Origin: Adiantum capillus-veneris
Lineage: Eukaryota > Streptophyta > Polypodiopsida > Polypodiales > Pteridaceae
Direction: 5' to 3'
DNA length: 64,000 nucleotides
Assembly (NCBI GenBank): GCA_014529385.2
Contig: CM043958.1
Coordinates: forward strand, 91,039,025-91,103,024
The first letter of the stretch is position 1, and each line of letters starts with the position of its first letter. Below the pieces are notes generated by a model. The model saw only the letters and a list, made by a program, of their open reading frames with translations. It searched no databases and had not been told where the DNA came from. Of this stretch, positions 36,101 to 46,172 are shown piece by piece. A program made the position numbers and the translations under genes.

Positions 36101-37592
36101 ACTTCTTGAAGAATACAATGGACTCAGCTCTTCTTAAAGCATCTGATGGAAATGCACTGAGTGACTGGATTATAGACTCAGGGGCATCACTTCATGTGTC
36201 TCCAAACAAGGAGTGGTTTACCTCTTATGTGACCACTAAAGATCATGTTCGGCTAGGCAATGGGCAGGCATGTGAGATCTTAGGTGTTGGAGATGTTCAA
36301 TTGAAGTTTCAGAATGTCTCTTCTTTCACGCTGAAGAATGTGAGACATGTTCCCGCAATTACAAAGAGCTTGATCAACACAGGTTTACTTGATGATGCTG
36401 GCTACGTGACCACTTTTGGACAGAACATGTGGAAGATATCCAAGGGTTCTATGACAGTAGCACATGGAGTAAAGTCTGGAGGACTTTACATGATTTATGT
36501 ATCAAATGTCTCTAAAAATGTAATCAATGTAACCGAGCAGCCGAACATTTCTTTGTGGCATAGCCGGTTGGACATATGTCCAAGAAGGGAATGGAAATCT
36601 TGTCTCGTTCTGGTTATTTGCCTGGCTTTTCATTTAATGATTTTGAATTCTGTGAACATTGTCTGTATGGTAAGCAAACACAGCAGCCACATAAGCATAG
36701 AAGCAGTAGAAGAGATACACAGTTGGCACTTGTTCATAGTGATTTGTGTGGACCTATGCCTAACCTATCTCTAGGGGGAGCTTCTTAGTTTATGACATTT
36801 ATAGATGATTACTCGAGGAAAGTATGGGTTTACTTTCTCAAGCACAAGGATGAAGAGTTTAGTGTTTTCAAAACGTTTGTGACACTTGTGGAGAATCAGA
36901 GTGGCAAGAATCTTAAATGCTTATGCACTGACAATGGTGGAGAGTATTTTTCAAAGGCCTTTCAGGAGTTTTGTGAGTCAAAAGGTATAAAACGTGAACT
37001 TACTGCTCCTTATAATCCTCCTCAAAATGGTGTTGCTGAGAGGATGAATAGGACCATTCAAGAGAAGGTCAGAAGTATGTTGTCTGATGCACAACTGCCA
37101 AATGGATTTTGGGCTGAAGCTGTATCAACAGCTGTTCATCTTGTAAATAGATCTCCTAGCAAGGTTTTGCAGAAGGATTCAGTGCTAGAGATGGTATGGT
37201 CAGGCAAAATGCCCTCATACAAGCATCTCAGAGCCTTTGGCTGTGAGGCATATACTCAGGTTCCAAAGGAATTTAGGAACAAACTTGAGCCAAAGAGTAG
37301 AAAGTGCATCTTTCTAAGCTATGGTAATTCTGGTGAGATGGGGAACAGACTTTGGGATCCCGAATCCAGAAAGGTTGTCCGCAGCAATGATGTTCACTTT
37401 AATGAATCCAAATATCATTCTAAACCAGCGAGGGTTGAGGAGATTAGAAGAGTTGTCTTCCAAGAAGATGGACCTGCACGTGCAAGACAAAATGTCAGGG
37501 CTCAAGAGGAGCAAGGACATGATAGATTGGAACCACAGGTTGTGGCTGAGCCTGAGCCACCTATTGTGCGTAGATCTGGACGTATCACGTGA
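36101..37592 (+). pseudogene. protease and integrase of element D
   Basis: Protease: DWIIDSGASLHVSPNKEW with an intact D-S-G. The GAG-pre-integrase zinc region starts SLWHSRL and is broken by a one-base loss near 36,569; it resumes as MSKKGMEILSRSGYL and CEHCLYGKQ. A TAG at about 36,786 precedes the integrase core: MTFIDDYSRKVW (first Asp), CTDNGGEYFSK (second Asp), PQNGVAERMNRTIQEK (Glu). All three catalytic residues are present. The C-terminal part includes AFGCEAYTQVPKE. The frame ends at a TGA (37,590) compatible with a former CGA. Confidence 0.85.
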
Positions 37593-38140
37593 CCTCCTGA
37601 TAGGTTTTTTCCATCTATGAACTATGTCATGTTGACTGATTGCAATGAGCCTTCATGTTACAAGGAAGCCTTCTTGCATGGTGATTTAGATGTGGAAATT
37701 TACATGCAGCAGCCATAAGGGTTTGTTGAGAAAGGCAAGGAAGATTTGGTATGCCAGTTGTTAAAGAGTCTTTATGGCTTAAAACAATCACCGAGGGCAT
37801 GGTACCATAAGTTCCACAAGTTTATGCTTTCTCAAGGCTACAAACGTAGTGAGTTCGATCATTGTCTATATACAAAGAAGACTAAGGATGGCAGTTGGCT
37901 GATCCTTATTTTGTATGTGGATGACATGTTGATTGAAGGCAAGCACTTGGAAGAAATTTCAGCTTTGAAGTCAAAGATGGCAAAATCGTTTGACATGAAA
38001 GACATGGGTGAGGCAAGTCATATACTTGGTATGCGCATTGAGAGAGACAGATCAAAGAAGTTGATTTGGTTATATCAAACAGAGTATATTGACAAGGTTT
38101 TGCAACGTTTCAATAAAGGCATTGAGTGCTCCATTGCCAC
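37593..38140 (+). pseudogene. truncated reverse transcriptase of element D
   Basis: After DRFFPSMNYVMLTDCNEPSC the text jumps at about 37,668 straight to AFLHGDLDVEIYMQQP. That motif normally lies well over 100 residues further on, after the KARLVAKG and QMDVKTAFL region. The fingers and first catalytic Asp are therefore deleted. A TAA follows at 37,716. The remainder is intact: SLYGLKQSPRAWYHKFHKFM and the catalytic box LYVDDMLIEG. A frameshift near 38,118 leads to the RNase H frame. Confidence 0.85.
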
Positions 38141-38862
38141 CATATGTGAAACTTAGCAAACAAGATTGTCCCGTGTCTGAGGAAGAACAGGCTGAAATGG
38201 ATAAGATTCCATATGCATCTGCAATGGGTAGTTTAATGTATGCAATGATTTCTACTCGCCTAGACATTGCATTTGCAGTGGGAGTAGTAAGTCGATACAT
38301 GTCAAACCCAGGCAAGAAACATTGGGAGGCAGTGAAAGGAATATTGAGATACCTGAAAGCTACAAAGTGTATGCGTATATGCTATGGGAGTCAGGAGCTA
38401 AGTGTAAAGGGTTTTACAGACTCAGATTATGCAGGTGACTTAGACAACCGAAGGTCTACGTCAGGGTATGTCTTTACATTGGCTGGTGGAGTAGTATCAT
38501 GGAGTTCTAGATTACAAGATTGTGTTACTCAGTCTAGTATAGAGGCTGAATATGCTGCAACATCAGAGGCATGCAAAGAATCAATTTGGCTTAATCGACT
38601 AGTAACAGATTTGGGAATCAAAGAAGAGATGCATGTGTTATATTGTGATAGTCAAAGTGCTATACAATTGGCTCGCAATCCAGTTTATCACTCAAAGACA
38701 AAGCATGTGGATGTGAAGTATCATTTCATCAGGGAAATGCTCGAGGATAAGCAACTTCAGCTTGTCAAAGTTCACACCACAGAAAATCCTGTGGATCTAC
38801 TTACAAAAGGACTTCCCTCAGAGAGCTTTGCGCATTTTTGCAAGCAGTTAGTTGTAGGGTAG
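38140..38862 (+). pseudogene. RT C-terminus and RNase H of element D
   Basis: An open frame with YASAMGSLMYAMISTRLDIA and KHWEAVKGILRYLK (copia connection), then RNase H: VKGFTDSDYAGDLDNRRSTS (Asp), SSIEAEYAATSEACKE (Glu), VLYCDSQSAIQLARNPVYHS (Asp) and KHVDVKYHFIREM. The domain is complete and ends at TAG 38,862, about 90 bp before the 3' LTR. It is the best preserved part of pol. Confidence 0.85.
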
Positions 38863-38940
38863 TACATCACTTCTCTACATCTCTTGTATATTAGCTTGTA
38901 TAGTAGCTTCTCTCACACTTAAAGTACCACATTGGACATT

Positions 38941-38951
38941 AAGTGGGAGGT
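38941..38951 (+). promoter_or_regulatory. polypurine tract of element D
   Basis: AAGTGGGAGGT directly before the TGTTGGGG start of the 3' LTR. Confidence 0.85.
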
Positions 38952-39141
38952 TGTTGGGGTATAAAGCCCAATGTGCTCGCCTAGGTAAGTGGGCGGGCCG
39001 CCAGGTATACACATATTCTTTTGTAAAAACCTAATAAGAACTCAGTATGCTCTACACATTACAGTAGAGCGATTTCACCATATCATCGTGCTCTTCTTCT
39101 TGCACTCTCTCTCGCGTCACACTTCCGCTCGTACTCCTTCA
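38952..39141 (+). repeat. 3' LTR of element D
   Basis: 190 bp and a close match to 33943-34134. It is followed by the target duplication TTGAG. Confidence 0.95.
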
Positions 39142-39396
39142 TTGAGGAGGTGGAGATTCAACAGTCCTCGATGACTCTCATGCCCTACCACCATGCCCAC
39201 TGCCAAAAGAGTTCCTGGAACGGCCAAGTGTTCGTGGCCGTTTTCTTGTGTCTTTAAGCCATGGTGGCTTCTCACATACTTGGAGGGTGTTTTTGTTGGC
39301 AGGCAGATGCTCTTTGGTGGTTTGTTTGGTGCGCGCCATTTCGTTGGTAAGAGCTCACATGTTCTTAAGAAATGAGTGGTTTATGAGAGCATGCAA

Positions 39397-39406
39397 TATT
39401 TATAAG
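39397..39406 (-). promoter_or_regulatory. TATA box of the H3-like gene
   Basis: The minus strand reads CTTATAAATATT about 60 bases upstream of the MARTKQT start codon. It lies in the roughly 140-bp gap after the stop of the next upstream gene (39,479). Confidence 0.6.
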
Positions 39407-39478
39407 GGTCCATTTAAAAAGGGCCCTGTTCACACTAATTTTGAAAAAAAAACTATTATTTTTGAAATAAACATGTCG

Positions 39479-40182
39479 CTAAGAGTTGGACCCTGCGTTC
39501 ACGTTTAGTGACTCGCGCAGTATCCACTTTGATCCTTGTCGCACTCTGCATCGCCGCCATGCAGCATGCTTGGTGGGACCTTGCGACATTTGCCACTTGT
39601 TGCTATGCTCTTGACGACTCCATTGCTGCACTTCAATAGCAATCTTGGATTGTCGCGCATGCTCCATTGTGAGCTTACGAGCAAATGTTGTGCGAAAAAA
39701 CCAGTTGAATATCTCCTCCAAATAATTGGATTGCACCATTCCACGGCCATGTCGAGTATTTTTGAAGTACACTCCCCTTGCTCGATAATGGGACTTCTCC
39801 ATGCCTTGAGTGCTAAAAATTTCAAGCGATCCATACTTGTGCATAAAAAATGCACCATGCGCAAACAAGATATGCAGTTCACATGAGTAAACGATCCACA
39901 TTATTTAATTATAAAAACAATCCCTTGTAATAAATACACCATGTAAAATGACTTACCATGTAATGTGTGATGTTATTTTCACCCCAAGAAAGGGTGAAGA
40001 CCTTGGTAAAATCCACCAAGGCTTCTTAAAATGATTGGCGTTGTTCTTCTGTTGTGTTGTTAAGGCCCATAAACTTGACCATTTTATCAAAATGTGCCCA
40101 AACTTGCTTGCGCTTGTTTGCAAGCTCGCCATTTGAATCATTGTCAAGTTCTTTACATTGACATGTGCGACATACGCGCACA
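39479..40182 (-). pseudogene. gene 4: unknown protein upstream of the H3-like gene
   Basis: The minus-strand frame from about 40,150 to 39,957 gives ELANKRKQVWAHFDKMVKFM, a TAA, then EALVDFTKVFTLSWGENNI. It ends THYM at a GTAAGT donor (39,956). The next coding block (39,901-39,479) gives LFAHGAFFMHKYGSLEIFST, QGMEKSHYRARGVYFKNTRH and SNYLEEIFNWFFRTTFARK, ending in a basic tail. The spelling is regular enough to be a real protein. The Gly-, His- and Trp-containing motifs suggest a transposase- or replication-related family, but I cannot name one. The 5' end is lost where element E begins. Confidence 0.5.
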
Positions 40183-40186
40183 TTTT

Positions 40187-40205
40187 TGGTGCCGTTGCCG
40201 GGGAA
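40187..40205 (+). promoter_or_regulatory. PBS of element E
   Basis: TGGTGCCGTTGCCGGGGAA, four bases after the LTR remnant. It matches the TGGCGCCGTTGCCGGGGA pattern of Athila-type elements with one substitution. Confidence 0.8.
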
Positions 40206-40973
40206 TGCCATAGTACATGAAGCTCGAGTAGCACTCTGTGCTTCTCCGTGGTGCAATTTCTATTGTAGGAAAGGTAAGGAAGGAGTGTGTGTGTGTTGAG
40301 AAGAGGGATTTGGTGTTATACTGTGTGTTTTTTTTATTAATGGAATTTTCAAAGGTTCTGTGTTTATTCTCTGTGTATTAAGGTAGTTAGTTTTCTTTGT
40401 TAATAGAGATTTCAAAGGTTCTGTGTTTATTCTCTGTGTATTAAGGTAGTTAGTTTTCTGTGTACAGTAAGTAGGAAGTAGATTAGTGAGAGTTAATAGA
40501 GTGTGTTAGTGTGTAAGAGTAGGTGTATTAGTTAGAAGTAGGTAGATAGAGTGTGTGTGTGCTCTCGCGCAGGCCGCGGCGACCTTATTCTTATAAAAAA
40601 ATTAAAAATTATTATTATTATTATTATTATTTTTTAAAGTTAGGACCGGGATTGGGAATATCTCCCAGACCCAAGCCCAAGCTCACGCTCAGGCCTAGGC
40701 CTCAGTCGCGTTTAAAAAAAAACAAATTTTAGCTTCACACGTAGCTAAAAATCGATTTTTTGAGGACCAACGGAACGTCAGATGCCCGAAAATTGTGCTG
40801 TAAAGCACACAGCGACCCTCTAAGTGATACACTCATTTCGAGCTATCACACACTTTAATAAAAAAAAATCAAACATTAAAAAAAATTCAAAAAACATAAA
40901 AAACAAGAAAAATTCAAGTAGAAAACGGGGTGCAAAACACCCACAAAACAAAGCAAGTAACCTTTGAGGGTAC
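40206..40973 (+). other. leader of element E with 63-bp tandem repeat
   Basis: No coding frame. The phrase starting AAAGGTTCTGTGTTTATTCT at 40,351 is repeated with a 63-bp period at 40,414. A short (ATT)n tract lies near 40,610-40,635. Confidence 0.6.
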
Positions 40974-41003
40974 TTGACGATACTTGTAGGCCACCCAAAG
41001 CAC

Positions 41004-43340
41004 ATGTATCTACGCTTTGGTCGTGTGCTAGAGTCCGAACAACTAGCTAGTGCTTTGATTTATGGGGGTACTCACTATCCTTCCACGCTAGGGTCTACGC
41101 CCTCGGCGGGGACCCAAGGTAGTGCAACCCAAGACCCAAATATAGAGGCTAGCGACTCTTCCTTTGACTACGATATTATGGAAGAGAATCTTACACAAAG
41201 CCCTAGGGGAGAAAATGAAACCGTGCCTAGCTGGGCCCAACAACCTGGAACTAGTGTTTTTAGCCGTTTGATAGAAACTTTTAGTAGAGCTACGCGCTCT
41301 GAACATACGGCTAGTGAAGTAAACGAAGGGGGTGGGGAAGTAGAATCACCATTCACATCTCCTGTAGACCCCACACTCCCTCAGAGTGTCCACATGGACA
41401 TTCTACCTACCTCATTTAATGAGGGCCCTACCGAGCTACCACCTTCCAAATTCGCCTCTAAGGTAGCGGTGACTAAAAGTCAAAACACGGGAAGCAACAT
41501 TGCATCCACCTCACGGAAACCCTCTAGTACACCAAGTTTGGACGGGGTATTTGTCAATGAAAATTGGGAATATGACCTACACACGGAGACTTTGACCGAC
41601 CTATACATGGGCTACACATACCATGTGGGTTGGTTAGAAGTTGTACAATCCACAGCTAGTGCCACTAGTCTAGAGGAACAACAACAAATGATCTGTAATG
41701 TCATCCATAGGATTATCCAGTCCGAGAGACAAAATCGAGGAATAAACATACCTTCGACGAGTCCTATGCGATTTTTAGACACGGGCAAAGGGAAACAACC
41801 CACTCTATCACAAATGGAGACTCACCCAGTGAGTCCCATCGATCCCCCATATGTTGTTTCGCCAGGGGTCTCAATTCAATCTGAGCCCACAAGTGATAGC
41901 TTTACTTTTCCAAGTCTAGCTTATCTTTCCCTGGATGACACCACGGATACCATGCCTACCCCAATGATGGGCATGCCAAGAAACATGCCATGGACCTCAT
42001 TTGTTAGTAAAGCAGCACTACATGGTAGCTCAATGCCTGCAACAGTACCTACAAGTGTGTACCAATCGTATGCACCTATGGGTCCACGTACTCATGTAGT
42101 CCCCACCCCTCCCATTGTTTCAACTACCTATGCTCCACAACCACAATACACAAGTTCTTATTCCCATGGGACTATACTGGCTAGCATTAGCATGTCACAT
42201 CCAACGTCTGCTATGCTTAGGGCCACTCATATGAACTATGGACCACCACATGGCACAACATCGTACCCAACGTGGAACCTAAGGGCTTCCTATGTGCCAA
42301 GCCCAATGCCAATACCTACTCCACATGTAGTCTCTGGAGCACCTTCACCCACGGTGCTTGCTCACTTAGGTGACTTGGCAACATTTGCTCAACCTATTGG
42401 TCGATCTATTGATGAGAATATGCGTAACACGCCTGATAGAGAGCTTAGAAGTAAGGCAGTACAAATAGCCAAGCTCACACAAAAATTTAGTGGAGACGCG
42501 GATGTGAGAAAGCATATCGAAGTGTTTGAACAAATATGTGATTCTCTAGGAGAACACAATGACCTACATAAGAGCAATGATTTAAGCCTAACCTTAAGTG
42601 GAAAGGATGGGGATTGGTATAGAACCCTAGGGGTGGAAGAAAAAACGATTTACCTTACTCTTAGGAGATTGTTCTTAAAGGAATACATACGAGAGGGAGT
42701 GCTTTGGGGTGTAGCCTCTCAGCTCCAGAAAGCCCAACGAGAGGAAGGAGAGTCGGTGAGAGACTTTATGAGTCGATTGAAGCATTTGAATTCTCGTTGT
42801 AATCCAAATGAGCGCTTCAACAATAAACAATTGCTTGATAGATTTATTAGGGGGTTGCGACATGAGGATATCTACAATGGTCTAGTCATTAGAGGTATCA
42901 CCACTTGGGAAGCAGTCACCACCAATGCGATCCAATTGGAGGATAATTTAATGATTCAAGGAGAAAGAGTGTCTGTTGAGCCTAAATCTATTAGCTGGCA
43001 AGCATAAGGGCATCAACCAATGACCCTAAAGCCTATTGCTAAGGAGCCAAAGATATCTGAGATGACTTTAGCAGATCTCGCCAAGGCTATTCAAGAGATT
43101 CTTAGAGACAATCGTGCTCCGCAAAACAATTATACGTATCGAAGAAGGGAGTAGCAATGGTGCTCAGTATGCTATGGACCGCATAGTACCAGTGAATGCC
43201 CTACTTTTAGAGTAAAATTCAATGGGAACTGCAATGCATGTGGAAGGTATGGTCATCAAGCTAAGGATTGCATAGTATTTAAGCGCGCGATGGCCAATAG
43301 ACCAACCTTAGCATGGACAGACACACCTTGACTGCCTGCA
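41004..43340 (+). pseudogene. Gag of element E
   Basis: The first ATG is 41004; the frame is open to TAA 43,005. The N-terminal 450 residues are Pro/Ser/Thr-rich (SPMPIPTPHVVSGAPSPTVL). The capsid domain lies at about residues 470-630: LTQKFSGDADVRKHIEVFEQ, LSGKDGDWYRTL, LRRLFLKEYI, QREEGESVRDFMSRLKHLN. Beyond the TAA the same frame continues with two zinc knuckles, CSVCYGPHSTSEC and CNACGRYGHQAKDC, broken by TAG 43,152 and TGA 43,329. The N-terminal extension is unusually long for a gypsy Gag. Confidence 0.8.
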
Positions 43341-44387
43341 TTGATGCTGGCCCCACCTCTTGAACAAACATCACAACATATGGTCCCTAGGGCCCAAAAT
43401 GTTGTTCAAACAACACCCTTACCACCTCCAGTGCTAGGACCGCAACCACCACATCCGAGAATCACTTCTGTGAATCAAGTGGGTTGTGAGTCATCTATTT
43501 CTTGTTTGGAAGGCTATGAGGAAGATATAGATCCTAATATCGCCTATGGGATGGATGTGCTTGAAGAAAGTCCACAATACTACATGGAGGACTATTGGGG
43601 ACAAGTCAAACCTGTATATCAAGTAGCTGCTCTTGCGGCAAGAGGCCAAAATATCAACTATACTGCTAAGAGACCACCTCTTCAATGCTATGAGTGTGGA
43701 GGTCCACATCGTGTAGCCGAGTGTCCTATTAGGCTACAAAAGAACACCACACTTATGCAAACCAATCAAGCTAGCACGTCTACAATGCCGATACTCATGT
43801 GTAATCGATGTGGCATGGATCATTTGATTACCCAATGTCCAAATAATCCAAATGCACCGAAGATCACGCCATTAAACTTGATTGAAGTTACCGAGGAGCC
43901 ATCACCAAGTACACCCGTGGTACCAGTAAACGTACTCACACGATCGATGCTCCAAAAACAAATTTATATTCTTGAGGAAAGAGACACGGCATCAATTGAC
44001 CAATCTCAGAAAAAGAAGAAAACATGAAGAAAGAGATCGCAAAAAGCAGCGAAGTCAGACCCCAGTTCAAAGACCAACATAGGGACTAGTGACGACCCCG
44101 TATATATGAACGACGCTGAAGAAGATTCTGATTCAGGTGAAACCATGGAGACCAAAACGACCACTAACATGGAAACCAACAAGGAAGATCTTCATGAGAC
44201 ACAATGGCCAGGATCCAAAAAGAAGACAGGAACTTACCCAAACCCTACAGAGGAGATTGAGCGAGTCAAGCAATTAAGGAGTTTGGTAGAAGATACCGAA
44301 AGGGATCTAGAACCAGCACCTAGGAAGATCCAGATTACAGACACCGTGTTCCCTACGCAATAACAACCTCACCAAGTCCATAGACCC
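43341..44387 (+). pseudogene. second zinc-knuckle pair and acidic linker, element E
   Basis: In the same frame as gag: CYECGGPHRVAEC and CNRCGMDHLITQC add two more knuckles, making four in all. An acidic and Lys-rich linker follows (EEDSDSGETMETKTTTNMET). TGA at 44,025 and TAA at 44,361 interrupt it without changing frame. Four knuckles in two pairs is more than the one or two usual in Ty3/gypsy nucleocapsids. Confidence 0.7.
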
Positions 44388-45584
44388 TTGGACATACCTA
44401 GTGTCATCCAAGAAGAAAGTGACTTAAAGTCATGGGAAAGTGGGCGTACTCACTTCTTGATGGAAAGAATGTTTACAGAGGGACTACCTGATCCTATCGA
44501 AGAAATGGAGATCCCACCTTCCCCACGTCAAGGGACTCAAGGCCAAAAGGTGCCGTTAAAAATTGCCAAATTGATGGATTTCATGTCTTCAGAAGTTAGA
44601 ACCACCATCATCTCCAAACTATATAAAGACCCCGAGCTAGTCTCAACCCTTCGAGCGTTCCTCAATGGAGAACTGAAGTTTGGGCTACCACAATTTGCAC
44701 AGATGGATGGAGCTGAGGAGATGCCAATAGAGGAGGATTATATAGATCCACAACCCAACCTAGATGAGAACCTTGTTCTAGAAATACCTGTTAACAAGTT
44801 GGGACAATACTTTGAGGGTGATGAATCCAATGCGACTATACCAATCACTACTAAGGGATTAACTGTGAAGGGAATCCTTGATGGTGGTGCTGGGGTTAGC
44901 ATTGTGACTAAAAATTGCTGGGAAACTATGGGAAGACCTCACCTTGCGACCACAACCATAGTAGTGAAGATGGCCAATGGTTCTATTGTTAAACCTATTG
45001 GGATGCTAGAAGATCTCAAGATCAAGGTCTTTGGACATAAAATAAGGATTACCTTTATTGTTATGGATTTCTCCAAACACACTATGGCATCGGAGATGAT
45101 CTTAGGACGTCCTTTCATGAGGGAGGCAAAAATGGTGCATGACTGGTCTAAAAACCATGTCTACTTGCAGTTCCAAGATTCTGTCATTCGAGTGGATCTT
45201 GTGATGGGTCGAGCACATCCTCTAGGAAATAGGTTTATAATTGATCATAGATCTGACACCACAGTTCACTCGGCCCCATTGCAGTATTGTTACACGTGTA
45301 AAGCGGACACTGATGTTGGGGAAGATTCTCCTTACATGAATGTACTACCTGCGATGACTGAGTCAGACAATGTGGATTGGGTCCACCTAGCAGCAATCAT
45401 AGACACTTGGGGAAATAGGGGGACAACCTGGGTAACACCTGAAGGGGATGAAATGCCCGTACCCTTAAATATGCTACAAGCAATGCATATAGCTTCTGAC
45501 AAGACTCATCCTCATATAACAAAGAAAACATACAAGTGGGTCCCTAAAGCTTCTTTAGCGACCATGGCTAGTACTAAAAAATAG
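44388..45584 (+). pseudogene. retropepsin domain of element E
   Basis: In frame with gag, this segment holds VKGILDGGAGVSIVTKNCWE (D-G-G in place of D-S/T-G), VKMANGSIVKPIGMLEDL and EMILGRPFMREA, the second conserved loop of the protease. The layout matches the protease of elements A and F (LDSGAG, LGRPFM), so E is a relative of that family. The substitution of Ser/Thr by Gly at the active-site triplet may have reduced activity. Confidence 0.75.
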
Positions 45585-46172
45585 AAGCCTTATAAGAAAC
45601 ATCCCACTCGCTCCAAGAAATGTAAAGAAACGTTGCGTTGGATTCCTAAACGACTATTGGAAGCCCAAGGCTACTATCAAGGAAATGATCAAATCTGGGT
45701 GCCAAAATGTAGATTGTGTTCTTACCTATCACCTGACCCATGTGAGCCCAATCCCGTAGCTCCAAAACGAATTGACCATCGTGGAAAGAAAAAAATCATT
45801 GAATGCTACACACCCGCTCCAGAGCTAGTTTGGGTACCGAAGAAAGAACGATTTGTTCCACCTAGCTCAGGAAGGGGGGAGTCCCATGAAGCTTCTAGAT
45901 CCTCATATAATGCATCCATAGAGGTAAAAGCTTCTCCACAGCCTCCACCTACAATAGTGTATCTCCATAAAGCTACAAAGGAATCCACACTTCCCAGTGT
46001 TCAAGAATCACCTGATGAACCACTTCAAGTTCGATCCTGGGAGAGTACCTTACCACCCTTGCAACTCGATGAGGCACCTAAGGTAATAGAAAACTACTGG
46101 CAAAAAACCTCACCTATTATCGACTGGAACAATTGGTTTCAAAGGGTGACGAGCATATTTCAAACGATATGA
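45585..46172 (+). pseudogene. C-terminal WVPK-repeat region of element E polyprotein
   Basis: Still the same frame after TAG 45,582. The motif W-V/I-P-K occurs four times from 45,535 on (KWVPK, RWIPK, IWVPK, VWVPK), spaced by basic and Pro-rich text. It ends at TGA 46,170. Function unknown. The element has no further coding region. Confidence 0.6.

Larger units (their letters stand above)
33943..39141 (+). mobile_element. element D: Ty1/copia (Tork-like) retrotransposon
   Basis: LTRs of 192 bp (33943-34134) and 190 bp (38952-39141) begin TGTTGGGG and end TTCA. Perfect 5-bp duplications, TTGAG, lie at 33,938-33,942 and 39,142-39,146. An initiator-Met-tRNA PBS follows the 5' LTR and a PPT precedes the 3' LTR. 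The gene order gag, protease, integrase, RT, RNase H is that of copia elements. The Gag resembles the Tnt1/Tork group. RT has lost its N-terminal half, and frameshifts and stops are present, so the copy is inactive. Confidence 0.95.
33240..39339 (-). pseudogene. long-tailed histone H3-like gene split by copia element D
   Basis: The minus-strand start at 39,339 encodes MARTKQT, the invariant H3 N-terminus, then TKEHLPANKNTLQ and a GTATGT donor-like site. After removing element D the gene continues at 33,942. A long tail follows: charged, with an acidic EEEE patch and KHKSKFFKKPKRRP, then PHRHRK at the place of H3 PHRFRP. After one frameshift comes KILHYQKTTELLIRRAPF (H3: EIRKYQKSTELLIRKLPF), a TAG near 33,436, and finally [20 protein letters not shown] and [16 protein letters not shown], ending at 33,240. 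Loop 1 has the canonical H3 length, not the longer loop of plant CENH3. The tail is well over 100 residues against about 40 in H3. Confidence 0.8.
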
